Source: Marinospirillum sp. (lineage in GTDB: Bacteria > Pseudomonadota > Gammaproteobacteria > Pseudomonadales > Halomonadaceae). Taken from it: a DNA stretch of 6,013 nt. Location of the stretch: the NCBI GenBank assembly GCA_007116865.1, contig SKHR01000003.1, positions 1 to 6,013 of the forward strand, read 5' to 3'. The notes below the pieces were generated by a model. It saw nothing but the letters and a program-made list of their open reading frames with translations, was not told the DNA's origin and ran no database searches. A program made the position numbers and the translations under genes. Numbering within the stretch: the first letter of the stretch is position 1; each line of letters opens with the position of its first letter. Below are positions 1 through 5,677 of the stretch, in pieces.

Positions 1-85
1 CGGTGCGGCTCCCGGTGATCTGATGGCCATTTTGGAAGCACTGAAACAGGCGGGCGCACTCAATGCCCAACTGATTGTGATTTGA
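1..85 (+). CDS. flgI: Flagellar P-ring protein FlgI, C-terminal end (partial)
   Basis: Only the last 27 codons are present, read from base 2 to the TGA at 83-85; the gene begins outside the window. The visible end reads GAAPGDLMAILEALKQAGAL and then NAQLIVI. This is the highly conserved C-terminus of FlgI, the periplasmic protein that forms the P-ring, the bushing around the flagellar rod in the peptidoglycan layer of Gram-negative bacteria. Its place 10 bp upstream of flgJ is the usual flgH-I-J order. The ribosome-binding site of flgJ overlaps this stop codon, which suggests translational coupling. The identification rests on a short tail plus context, but both agree well. Confidence 0.9.
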   Translation, partial: GAAPGDLMAILEALKQAGALNAQLIVI

Positions 86-95
86 GGTAAAGCTC

Positions 96-1211
96 ATGAT
101 ACCGGATCCTTCTGCCACTTATGCCCGCGCTCAGTCGTCTTATCACGACTTTCAGGGGCTGCGTGATCTGCGCCAGGGTGCGCAGCGGGATGATCCGGAA
201 GCACTGAAAGAAGTCGCGCGTCAGTTCGAAGCCCTGTTCATTCAGATGATTCTGAAAAGTGCGCGCGATGCGGATCAGCTCATCGGTGGTGAAGACGGCC
301 TGTTCAACTCTAATGAAATGAGCTTTTTCCAGGGCATGCTGGATGAGCAGTTCTCTCTGGCAATGGCTCAAGCCAATGGTGGCCAGGGCATGGGTCTGGC
401 CGATGTGCTGGTGCAGCAATTGGCACGCACCCTACCGGATACAGAAGAAGCGGTTGCCTCGGCTGCCCAGGCACCTGAGTCAATCCGCCGAGGTGCAGCG
501 ACTTTGACCCAGGATGTGATGGAGCGTCTGGTACGTCAGCGCCTGGAAAATGCTCAGGCCCCTTATGCGGCGGCAGCGAATCCGAGTGAGACGGATCGTC
601 AGGCAGCCGCCCAGGCGATTGAGGCGGCCCAACGTCCACCGATGCAGGCAGCGGGTGATGTGCGCGGGCGTGAACCTTTGGATATTCCGGGTCTGCCAGT
701 GCGGGCAGACAAGCGTGCTTACTTCTCATCGCCAGCTGAGTTTGTGCGGCGTTTGTATCCCTACGCTCAGCAGGCAGCCGAACGCCTGGGTGTGGACCCT
801 CGTTTGATGCTGGCTCAGTCAGCACTGGAAACCGGCTGGGGTCGTCACATGATCCCGCGTGAGGACGGCAGCAACAGCTTTAACCTGTTTGGTATCAAGG
901 CAGACCGGCGCTGGGAAGGTGAGTCCGCAGAGGTGCAGACTCTTGAGTATCGCAATGGTCAGCCCCAGTCAGAGCGCTGGCCCTTCAGGGCTTATGAGTC
1001 TTTCGAGCAGTCGATGCAGGACTATGTGGACTTTTTGCAGAGCAATCCGCGTTATCGTCATGCCCTTGAGCAAGCTGAGAATCCACGTGCTTTTGCTCGG
1101 GGATTGCAGCAGGCGGGTTATGCCACCGATCCACGTTATGCCAACAAGATTTTGAACATTATGGATGGTGCAACCCTGAACCAGGCGTTGGAAGAAGCGG
1201 GCTTAGAGTAA
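96..1211 (+). CDS. flgJ: Flagellar rod assembly protein / peptidoglycan hydrolase FlgJ
   Basis: This 371-residue protein has the dual architecture of beta- and gammaproteobacterial FlgJ. Residues about 33-110 form the rod-binding (rod cap/scaffold) domain, with the conserved stretch around ARQFEALFIQMILKSARDA and the DGLFNSNEM segment. Residues about 111-200 are an Ala/Gln/Pro-rich linker. Residues about 205-371 form the glucosaminidase-type hydrolase domain. The motif ALETGWG at 243-249 holds the expected catalytic acid, Glu245, and the family signature YATDPRYA lies at 342-349. It is longer than the Salmonella protein (316 residues, from memory), mainly in the linker. There is no signal peptide, as expected for a protein exported by the flagellar apparatus. 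In the periplasm it would cut peptidoglycan locally so that the rod can pass. A GAGGT sequence at 84-88 supports the ATG at 96. The gene is intact, and flgK follows after 36 bp. Confidence 0.97.
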   Translation: MIPDPSATYARAQSSYHDFQGLRDLRQGAQRDDPEALKEVARQFEALFIQMILKSARDADQLIGGEDGLFNSNEMSFFQGMLDEQFSLAMAQANGGQGMGLADVLVQQLARTLPDTEEAVASAAQAPESIRRGAATLTQDVMERLVRQRLENAQAPYAAAANPSETDRQAAAQAIEAAQRPPMQAAGDVRGREPLDIPGLPVRADKRAYFSSPAEFVRRLYPYAQQAAERLGVDPRLMLAQSALETGWGRHMIPREDGSNSFNLFGIKADRRWEGESAEVQTLEYRNGQPQSERWPFRAYESFEQSMQDYVDFLQSNPRYRHALEQAENPRAFARGLQQAGYATDPRYANKILNIMDGATLNQALEEAGLE

Positions 1212-1237
1212 CCTCAGCCACCCACACAATGATTGAT

Positions 1238-1244
1238 AGGTGAG
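1238..1244 (+). promoter_or_regulatory. Ribosome-binding site that sets the flgK start
   Basis: AGGTGAG lies just upstream of the ATG at 1248. It favours that start over an in-frame TTG at 1233, which would add only five residues and would place this Shine-Dalgarno sequence inside the coding region. FlgK proteins normally begin with M-S-x-L-L-x-I-G, which matches the ATG start exactly. Confidence 0.8.
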
Positions 1245-1247
1245 ACT

Positions 1248-3272
1248 ATGTCGGATTTACTGGGTATCGGATTAAGCGGGCTGCGGGTCAGTCGCAATAA
1301 TCTCAGTGTGACCGGCCACAATATCAGCAACATCGACACACCGGGTTTTTCTCGTCAGCGTGCGGTGCAGATCACCAACCAGCCTCAGGGCAGTGCCGGG
1401 GGTTATGTGGGTCGAGGTGCGCGCACCATCACCATCGAGCGCATTCAGGATCAGTACGTCAATCAGCAAATGCGGGTAGATACCTCGCGCCTGAAAGACA
1501 CCGAAGCTTTTTTGCGCAATATTAATGAGCTGGATAGTCTGCTGTCTAATGAAAGCTCGGCATTAGGGCGGGCGTTGAACAGCTTTTTTGAGGCAACCCA
1601 GACGGTCATCAATGATCCACTGTCTCGCCCTGCACGCGAGTTGATGTTCAGCCAGGCCACCAGTGTCAGCCAGCGATTTAACACGGCTCAGTCACGCCTG
1701 AACGACCAGGCCAATAATATCAATACGCAGCTGCGTACTTATGCCCAAAGAGTCAATGAAATGACTCAGGCGGTCGCACAGCTGAATGCTGAAATCAAGG
1801 TGTATGAAGGCACGCGCAATCAGCCACCCAATGACCTGCTGGATCGACGCGATGAAAAACTGCGTGAGCTGAGTGAGCTGATTGATGTGACCGTGGTCGA
1901 ACAGGATGCCCGCGATGTGCATGTGTTCATCGGCAATGGCATTCCGCTGATCGTGGGGGAGGATGTCAACAAGATTGAAGCCAGCCCCAGTCTGCAAGAC
2001 CCTGGCCGTTTTAATATCAATCTGATCGACCGCCGTGGCAGCGCCATGGATGTGACCCGCATGATCACCGGTGGTGAGATGGGGGGGGTGCTACGTTATC
2101 GCACTGATACACTGGACCCAGCGATGAGTGAGCTGGGGCGCATCGCCATGGTGTTTGCCGGTGAGTTCAATAACCAGCATCGCTCCGGTGTTGATCTGGA
2201 TGGCAATCAGGGTGAAGAGTTTTTCAGGGATGTGAATACGCGTGAGTATATGTTGGATCGCCTGCCTGGGATTCAAAGAACCGCACCGGCGGGTGTTTGG
2301 TTTGATCCTGAGGGTTTAGGAAAGCTGCCTGCACAGGAATTTAGTGTTAAACGCGTGGATGGAGAGTTCCTTCTATCTACCCACCCAGGTGGCCAGCGCT
2401 TAGCCGCTCCTTTTGCCACGATTGCTGATTTAAACACCCATCTGCAGGATAACTACGGTTTTCGTTTGACCGATGGTTCTGCCTGGACACATGGCGATCC
2501 ACCGCCGGGTGATTTGGATGCCAGCCTGGCGCAGTTTAACGAAGCGCTCAACGAAGGCCTGTTGTTAGCGCCGACTCGTAATGGTGCCGCCGAGCTGGCG
2601 CGTTCGCCCCTGCTCAACTCCGCCAATAAAATTGCCTTGGCAGGACTGGCACCCGATGAAAACAATGTCAGCCGCGTGAAGCTGACTTATCAGGATCTGC
2701 CTTTCAATCTGACCCAGGCGGGCCTCAATGGGCATGAAGTTCGTGTGGTTGATGCCGGAGCCGGGACTTTTGAGCTGCTGGATAATACTGGTACTGCGAC
2801 GGCAATCGCGGTCAACTATGATGCCGCCAATAGCACTCTGACCCTGGTTGATGCCGACGGGCTGGGCAATGACATAGTTCTTAATGTCAGCGGTGACGAT
2901 TTTGTCGATGGTGATCGCTGGTTGCTGGAAGGGGCCGCCGGGGGAACCAATGGTGCGGCGCTGGCGGGCTTGCAGCTGGATAAACTGATTGATCAGACGG
3001 GCACAGGCTCCGGTGGTAGTTCTTTGAGCGAGGCCTACTCCATGCTGGTTGAGCGGGTGGGTATTCAAAGCTCCGAAGCGCGTACCGCGACCGAGGTCAA
3101 TCGAGCGGTGCTCAATCAAACCACCGCCATGCGTGAGTCTGCCTCTGGGGTTAATATGGATGAAGAGGCCGCTAACCTGATACGTTTTCAACAGGCCTAC
3201 CAGGCCTCAACTCAGATCATTGCGGCGGCACAACGGATGTTCGATACTTTGCTTGCCAGTGTTGGGAGGTAA
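1248..3272 (+). CDS. flgK: Flagellar hook-associated protein 1 FlgK (HAP1)
   Basis: The 674-residue product is the first adaptor protein between hook and filament. It is secreted through the flagellar export apparatus and assembles at the hook tip beneath FlgL. The N-terminus (MSDLLGIGLSGL, then NISNIDTPGFSRQ at 25-37) is the conserved basal-body-rod/D0 signature of axial proteins. The C-terminus (VNMDEEAANLIRFQQAYQAS at 635-654, then a helical tail) is the matching D0 helix. Residues about 45-200 and 585-635 are helical D1. Residues about 330-570 form a variable D2/D3 region rich in Gly, Asp and beta-type sequence. It is much longer than Salmonella FlgK (about 550 residues) and closer to Pseudomonas-type proteins; the extra length is in this exposed middle. 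A run of eight G at 2081-2088 encodes part of a Gly-Gly-Val segment and could be slippage-prone. The reading frame is intact here. flgL starts 3 bp after the stop. Confidence 0.97.
   Translation: MSDLLGIGLSGLRVSRNNLSVTGHNISNIDTPGFSRQRAVQITNQPQGSAGGYVGRGARTITIERIQDQYVNQQMRVDTSRLKDTEAFLRNINELDSLLSNESSALGRALNSFFEATQTVINDPLSRPARELMFSQATSVSQRFNTAQSRLNDQANNINTQLRTYAQRVNEMTQAVAQLNAEIKVYEGTRNQPPNDLLDRRDEKLRELSELIDVTVVEQDARDVHVFIGNGIPLIVGEDVNKIEASPSLQDPGRFNINLIDRRGSAMDVTRMITGGEMGGVLRYRTDTLDPAMSELGRIAMVFAGEFNNQHRSGVDLDGNQGEEFFRDVNTREYMLDRLPGIQRTAPAGVWFDPEGLGKLPAQEFSVKRVDGEFLLSTHPGGQRLAAPFATIADLNTHLQDNYGFRLTDGSAWTHGDPPPGDLDASLAQFNEALNEGLLLAPTRNGAAELARSPLLNSANKIALAGLAPDENNVSRVKLTYQDLPFNLTQAGLNGHEVRVVDAGAGTFELLDNTGTATAIAVNYDAANSTLTLVDADGLGNDIVLNVSGDDFVDGDRWLLEGAAGGTNGAALAGLQLDKLIDQTGTGSGGSSLSEAYSMLVERVGIQSSEARTATEVNRAVLNQTTAMRESASGVNMDEEAANLIRFQQAYQASTQIIAAAQRMFDTLLASVGR
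2081..2088 (+). repeat. Homopolymer of eight G inside flgK
   Basis: Eight consecutive G span the end of an ATG codon, two GGG codons and the first base of GTG (residues 278-281, Met-Gly-Gly-Val). The Gly pair is typical of this FlgK region, but the use of two GGG codons in a row makes a slippage-prone tract. A loss of one G would lead to a TGA at 2125-2127, and a gain of one G to a TGA at 2105-2107. Either would leave a FlgK of roughly 290 residues without its C-terminal D0 helix. Confidence 0.9.
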
Positions 3273-3275
3273 ACC

Positions 3276-4262
3276 ATGATTCGTTTATCCACTTCGCAAA
3301 TGTTCTATACCGGCCGCGATAACATGATCGCCAGTCAAGGCCGCCTGAATCATACCTATAACCAGCTGGGAACGGGTAAGCGCTTGACGTCACCCTCGGA
3401 TGACCCGGTCGCGGCAGCACAGATCCTCAATACCCGCACCCGGATTGATGTGGTGACTCAGTACAACCGCAACATTGATTTTGCGGATAAGAATCTGCGT
3501 CAGACCGAGTCAGTGCTCGACCAGATTGAAGCCAGCCTGATCCGGTTAAAAGAACTGGCCATTCAACTGGGTTCGGATCAGTGGAGCGACGGGCAGGTGC
3601 AGTCTTCGGGTCTGGAGGCCAAAGAAATCCTCAATCACCTGCAAGGTCTGGTCAATGCGCAAAGTGAAAGCGGCGAGTACATTTTTGCGGGCAGCCAGGC
3701 AGACCAGCGTGCCTACAATGGCAATGATTTTCAGGGAGATAAGGTCGAACGTTCAGTCCAGGTCGCAGACGACACCTTTATCAAAATGCTGACCACGGGT
3801 GCGCGTGCCTTTGAGGGTTTGGAAGGGCTCACTTCGGTGGATGCCGATGGAAACGAATTCAATGGCCTGCTGCGTCCGGGTGAAGATGCCACTGATCCGG
3901 CTGCTGAAAGCTATGCCAACAATATGCTGGGCACGATTCAGTATTTTGTGGACTCTTTGGGGCTGGGTGAGGATGAAACCATCAACAAGGAAGGCATCCG
4001 TGCCAGCATCGATAACCTGGACATTGCGTTTGAGCAGGTCTCCCGCACTCGTTCACAAATCGGTTCGCGGCAAAACACCCTGGATGCGATCAAAGACACC
4101 AATCTGGATTTTGAGATTTTTGCCAAGCAGTCCATTGCCGAACTGGAAGACCTGGATTATGCCGAGGCCGTCACCCGCTTGCAGATACAAATGAACTCGT
4201 TGCAGGCCAGCCAGCAGGTCTTTGGGCGGGTTTCCGGCCTGAGTCTGTTCAACTATATCTAA
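3276..4262 (+). CDS. flgL: Flagellar hook-associated protein 3 FlgL (HAP3)
   Basis: The 328-residue product is the second junction protein, which sits on FlgK and receives the first flagellin subunits. It has the flagellin-like fold signatures at both ends. The N-terminal helix MIRLSTSQMF is followed by the conserved LGTGKRLTSPSDDPVAAAQI at 31-50. The segment SGEYIFAGSQ at 132-141 is typical of FlgL. The C-terminal helix has LDYAEAVTRLQIQMNSLQAS at 293-312 and ends in LSLFNYI. The length is close to the usual 300-420 residues, with a short variable middle (about 180-240). A strong Shine-Dalgarno sequence, GGGAGGT at 3264-3270, overlaps the flgK stop codon, so the two genes are very probably translationally coupled. 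No internal promoter is visible. The stop codon shares one base with the next gene's ATG. Confidence 0.97.
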   Translation: MIRLSTSQMFYTGRDNMIASQGRLNHTYNQLGTGKRLTSPSDDPVAAAQILNTRTRIDVVTQYNRNIDFADKNLRQTESVLDQIEASLIRLKELAIQLGSDQWSDGQVQSSGLEAKEILNHLQGLVNAQSESGEYIFAGSQADQRAYNGNDFQGDKVERSVQVADDTFIKMLTTGARAFEGLEGLTSVDADGNEFNGLLRPGEDATDPAAESYANNMLGTIQYFVDSLGLGEDETINKEGIRASIDNLDIAFEQVSRTRSQIGSRQNTLDAIKDTNLDFEIFAKQSIAELEDLDYAEAVTRLQIQMNSLQASQQVFGRVSGLSLFNYI

Positions 4263-4885
4263 TGTCTTCACCCCGCCCTTCATTTGAGCCACAGCAGCAC
4301 AGCCTGGTCGAAGATGCCCTGGCGCTGCTGACGGCGACCCCGCTGGTGGCGCTGGGGGTTACTCTTTATGCCCAGGCTGAGTTACTGACTGGTAGCACGG
4401 CGGGCATGGCATTTTTGATCAAATACATCAGCGACTGGGGTTTTGGTCCGGTATTCTTTGTTTTAAACCTGCCTTTTTATATCCTGGCTTTTCTGCGCAT
4501 GGGTTGGAAGTTCACCCTGCGAACCTTTTGTGCCGTCGGCCTGGTTTCTGTCTTTGCTGAACTCACTCCCCACTGGGTCAGTTTTGATCAATTGAATGCC
4601 ATCTATGCGGCTTTGCTGGGTGGATTGTGCATGGGGCTGGGCATGCTGGTGCTGTTTCGTCATCGGGCCAGTTTAGGTGGCATCAATATTCTCGCGCTAT
4701 ATCTACAGGATCGCTTTGACCTGCGAGCCGGGACTTTTCAGATGGGCGTAGACCTGTGCATCGTGTTGCTGGCACTGTTTGTTCTCAGCCCGGATAAAGT
4801 CCTGCTATCCATTGCTGGTGCCGCCATGCTCAACCTCATTTTGACGCTCAATCACAAGCCAGGGCGTTATCAGGGCATCAGTTAA
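4262..4885 (+). CDS. YitT-family (DUF161/UPF0750) integral membrane protein
   Basis: The 207-residue product is a small inner-membrane protein of the YitT family, whose substrate and function are not established. A short hydrophilic N-terminus (1-18) is followed by hydrophobic segments at about 20-37, 60-79, 85-102, 112-132, 162-176 and 179-197. The Gly-rich stretch GLCMGLGMLVLFRHRASLGG at 121-140, with INILALYLQD after it, and LLTGSTAGMA at 41-50 are the family-type motifs. The cytoplasmic C-terminal DUF2179 domain of longer Bacillus YitT proteins is absent, which is common in proteobacterial members. The ATG at 4262 overlaps the flgL TAA (TAATG), and no Shine-Dalgarno sequence is visible ahead of it, so translation probably depends on termination-reinitiation after flgL. 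The next in-frame ATG is at codon 49, which would lose the first membrane segment. A transporter-like role is plausible but unproven, and a flagellar role is suggested only by position. Confidence 0.85.
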   Translation: MSSPRPSFEPQQHSLVEDALALLTATPLVALGVTLYAQAELLTGSTAGMAFLIKYISDWGFGPVFFVLNLPFYILAFLRMGWKFTLRTFCAVGLVSVFAELTPHWVSFDQLNAIYAALLGGLCMGLGMLVLFRHRASLGGINILALYLQDRFDLRAGTFQMGVDLCIVLLALFVLSPDKVLLSIAGAAMLNLILTLNHKPGRYQGIS

Positions 4886-4918
4886 TCAGATCTGGCTGGA
4901 CTGAAAGTGTGGGTGATG

Positions 4919-4938
4919 ATCACTTGTCATCAAGTGAT
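4919..4938. repeat. 8-bp perfect inverted repeat over the hepT stop, possible weak terminator
   Basis: ATCACTTG at 4919-4926 and CAAGTGAT at 4931-4938 are perfect inverted copies around a TCAT loop. The structure covers the last codons and stop of hepT, in the 34-bp convergent gap after yitT. Neither strand shows a T-run after the stem, so it is not a standard intrinsic terminator. It could still weakly stop readthrough in either direction or stabilise 3' ends. No better terminator is visible between the two convergent genes. Confidence 0.4.
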
Positions 4939-5288
4939 TGAATAACCTCATCAAGCTGAACTTCCAGTGCGGGTAAATCTCTTTCGATGGTTTTCCAAAC
5001 CACATCCAAATCGATCTTGAAGTAGCCATGCGCTAGCACATTGCGTGTACCGTAAGCCGCTCTGAGAGGAAACTCTGGGTGTTTGGTAGCAAAGTCAGGG
5101 AAATGGCGCTGGATATTTCCAGCGGCCTCTCCAATAATCTCCAGATTACGTATTACTGCATCCTGCTTTTCTTCGTTAAGGATGAAGCCATTTTGATCAA
5201 TGTGTTGGAGGTAGCGCTGGATGCGCTCTATCGCTTGTTGGATGTGCGCCAAGTAGTCTCTCAGAGCGAGTTCGTTGCGACGACTCAT
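4920..5288 (-). CDS. hepT: HepT-like HEPN-domain ribonuclease toxin (DUF86)
   Basis: The 122-residue product is all-helical in character and matches the HepT family of small HEPN RNases. These are the toxins of type VII-classed HepT-MntA systems and are held inactive by modification by their nucleotidyltransferase partner. The signature R-X4-H-X-Y is complete: Arg82, His87 and Tyr89 in the segment TRNVLAHGYF, followed by IDLDVVW as usual for the family. Arg and His are the expected catalytic pair. Tyr89 is the equivalent of the tyrosine AMPylated by MntA in characterised systems. The segment NLEIIGEAAGNI at 48-59 is another family hallmark. The length is typical and nothing is broken, so the toxin looks active. 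Its ATG overlaps the mntA stop by four bases (ATGA), so the toxin should be made only after the antitoxin is translated. It ends 34 bp from the convergent yitT. Confidence 0.93.
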   Translation of the reverse strand: MSRRNELALRDYLAHIQQAIERIQRYLQHIDQNGFILNEEKQDAVIRNLEIIGEAAGNIQRHFPDFATKHPEFPLRAAYGTRNVLAHGYFKIDLDVVWKTIERDLPALEVQLDEVIQSLDDK

Positions 5289-5575
5289 AGTGCTCTGGCC
5301 TCACTGAGAACGGCCTGCTTCCACCGATCAGGTAGTGCACTTGGAGTCAGTACGTCAACCTCCACGCCAAGAAGCTCAGTTAACTCGACTTGTATAGCGC
5401 CGACATCAAAAAGGGATGTTTCATCGGTGGTATCGATGAGGAGATCCAGGTCACTGTCTTCGCTATCCTGTCCGTAGAGAACAGAGCCAAAAACACGTGG
5501 ATTTTTGGCATGATGTCTCTCTACGATCTGCCGAATGGCTTCACGATGCTGTTGATATGCAGTCGATGGCTTCAT
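5285..5575 (-). CDS. mntA: MntA-like minimal nucleotidyltransferase antitoxin
   Basis: The 96-residue product (from the ATG at 5575) is a minimal nucleotidyltransferase. The motif GS-X10-DXD is exact: Gly30-Ser31, then Asp42 and Asp44 in the segment SDLDLLID. The third metal-binding acid is Asp74 in VEVDVLTP. Known family members transfer AMP from ATP to the tyrosine of the HepT R-X4-H-X-Y motif, which blocks the toxin. The start MKPSTAYQQHREAIRQIV fits the family, which usually begins 20-30 residues before the GS motif, and GAGG at 5583-5586 is well placed for it. An in-frame ATG at 5605 and a TTG at 5629 would add 10 and 18 residues but lack a good ribosome site. Gene order is antitoxin then toxin with a 4-base overlap. 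All catalytic residues are present, so the antitoxin looks functional. Confidence 0.92.
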   Translation of the reverse strand: MKPSTAYQQHREAIRQIVERHHAKNPRVFGSVLYGQDSEDSDLDLLIDTTDETSLFDVGAIQVELTELLGVEVDVLTPSALPDRWKQAVLSEARAL

Positions 5576-5582
5576 ACAGGGG

Positions 5583-5586
5583 CCTC
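5583..5586 (-). promoter_or_regulatory. mntA ribosome-binding site (GAGG), abutting an inverted repeat
   Basis: On the - strand GAGG sits 7 bases ahead of the ATG at 5575. This supports that start over the upstream in-frame ATG at 5605. It touches the base of the 9-bp inverted repeat at 5587-5609, so folding of the transcript or protein bound to the repeat could affect access by ribosomes. Confidence 0.6.
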
Positions 5587-5609
5587 GTTGATGCTCAGTT
5601 AGCATCAAC
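5587..5609. repeat. Perfect 9-bp inverted repeat upstream of mntA (candidate operator or mRNA hairpin)
   Basis: GTTGATGCT at 5587-5595 and AGCATCAAC at 5601-5609 are perfect inverted copies separated by a 5-base loop. The repeat lies between the predicted mntA promoter and the mntA start. It is not followed by a T-run on the - strand, and on the + strand only by TTT, so it does not look like an intrinsic terminator of epmA. An operator for autoregulation of the toxin-antitoxin operon, or a hairpin next to the mntA ribosome site, fits the position better. This role is inference. Confidence 0.55.
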
Positions 5610-5635
5610 TTTGGAACATCAAGCAGCAATCGTCA

Positions 5636-5663
5636 ATTCTATGTTGCATTTGTTGCCTGTAAA
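5636..5663 (-). promoter_or_regulatory. Predicted sigma70-type promoter for mntA-hepT
   Basis: On the - strand TTTACA (5663-5658, five of six matches to the -35 consensus) is followed after 16 bases by TAGAAT (5641-5636, five of six matches to the -10 consensus). Transcription would begin near 5629 and give a leader of about 54 bases that contains the inverted repeat at 5587-5609. The position between the epmA stop and mntA suggests that the toxin-antitoxin pair has its own promoter. Confidence 0.5.
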
Positions 5664-5677
5664 CACTTCGTAATTGG

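Noticed and set aside
310..825. 171-codon open frame on the - strand inside flgJ
   Set aside because: Its Pro/His-rich composition is typical of an antisense shadow, and flgJ covers the region with conserved domains.
1233..1247. TTG at 1233 as the flgK start
   Set aside because: It would add only five residues not seen in FlgK proteins and would put the AGGTGAG ribosome site inside the gene; the ATG at 1248 gives the standard N-terminus.
1212..1247. Possible sigma28 (FliA) promoter in the 36-bp flgJ-flgK gap
   Set aside because: Neither the TAAA nor the GCCGATAA element is visible; flgK is more likely read from upstream.
1508..1589. Two runs of six T in flgK (1508-1513 and 1584-1589)
   Set aside because: Runs of this length are common in coding sequence and there is no hairpin before them to suggest a terminator.
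2565..3191. 208-codon open frame on the - strand inside flgK
   Set aside because: It lies wholly antisense to a well-supported flgK, shows no recognisable domain, and is explained by the codon bias of the opposite strand.
5079..5477. 132-codon open frame on the + strand across hepT and mntA
   Set aside because: It is antisense to two genes with complete catalytic motifs, and its Ser-rich translation shows no recognisable family.
5576..5629. TTG at 5629 as the mntA start
   Set aside because: It coincides with the predicted transcription start and has no ribosome site; the added residues do not resemble the family N-terminus.
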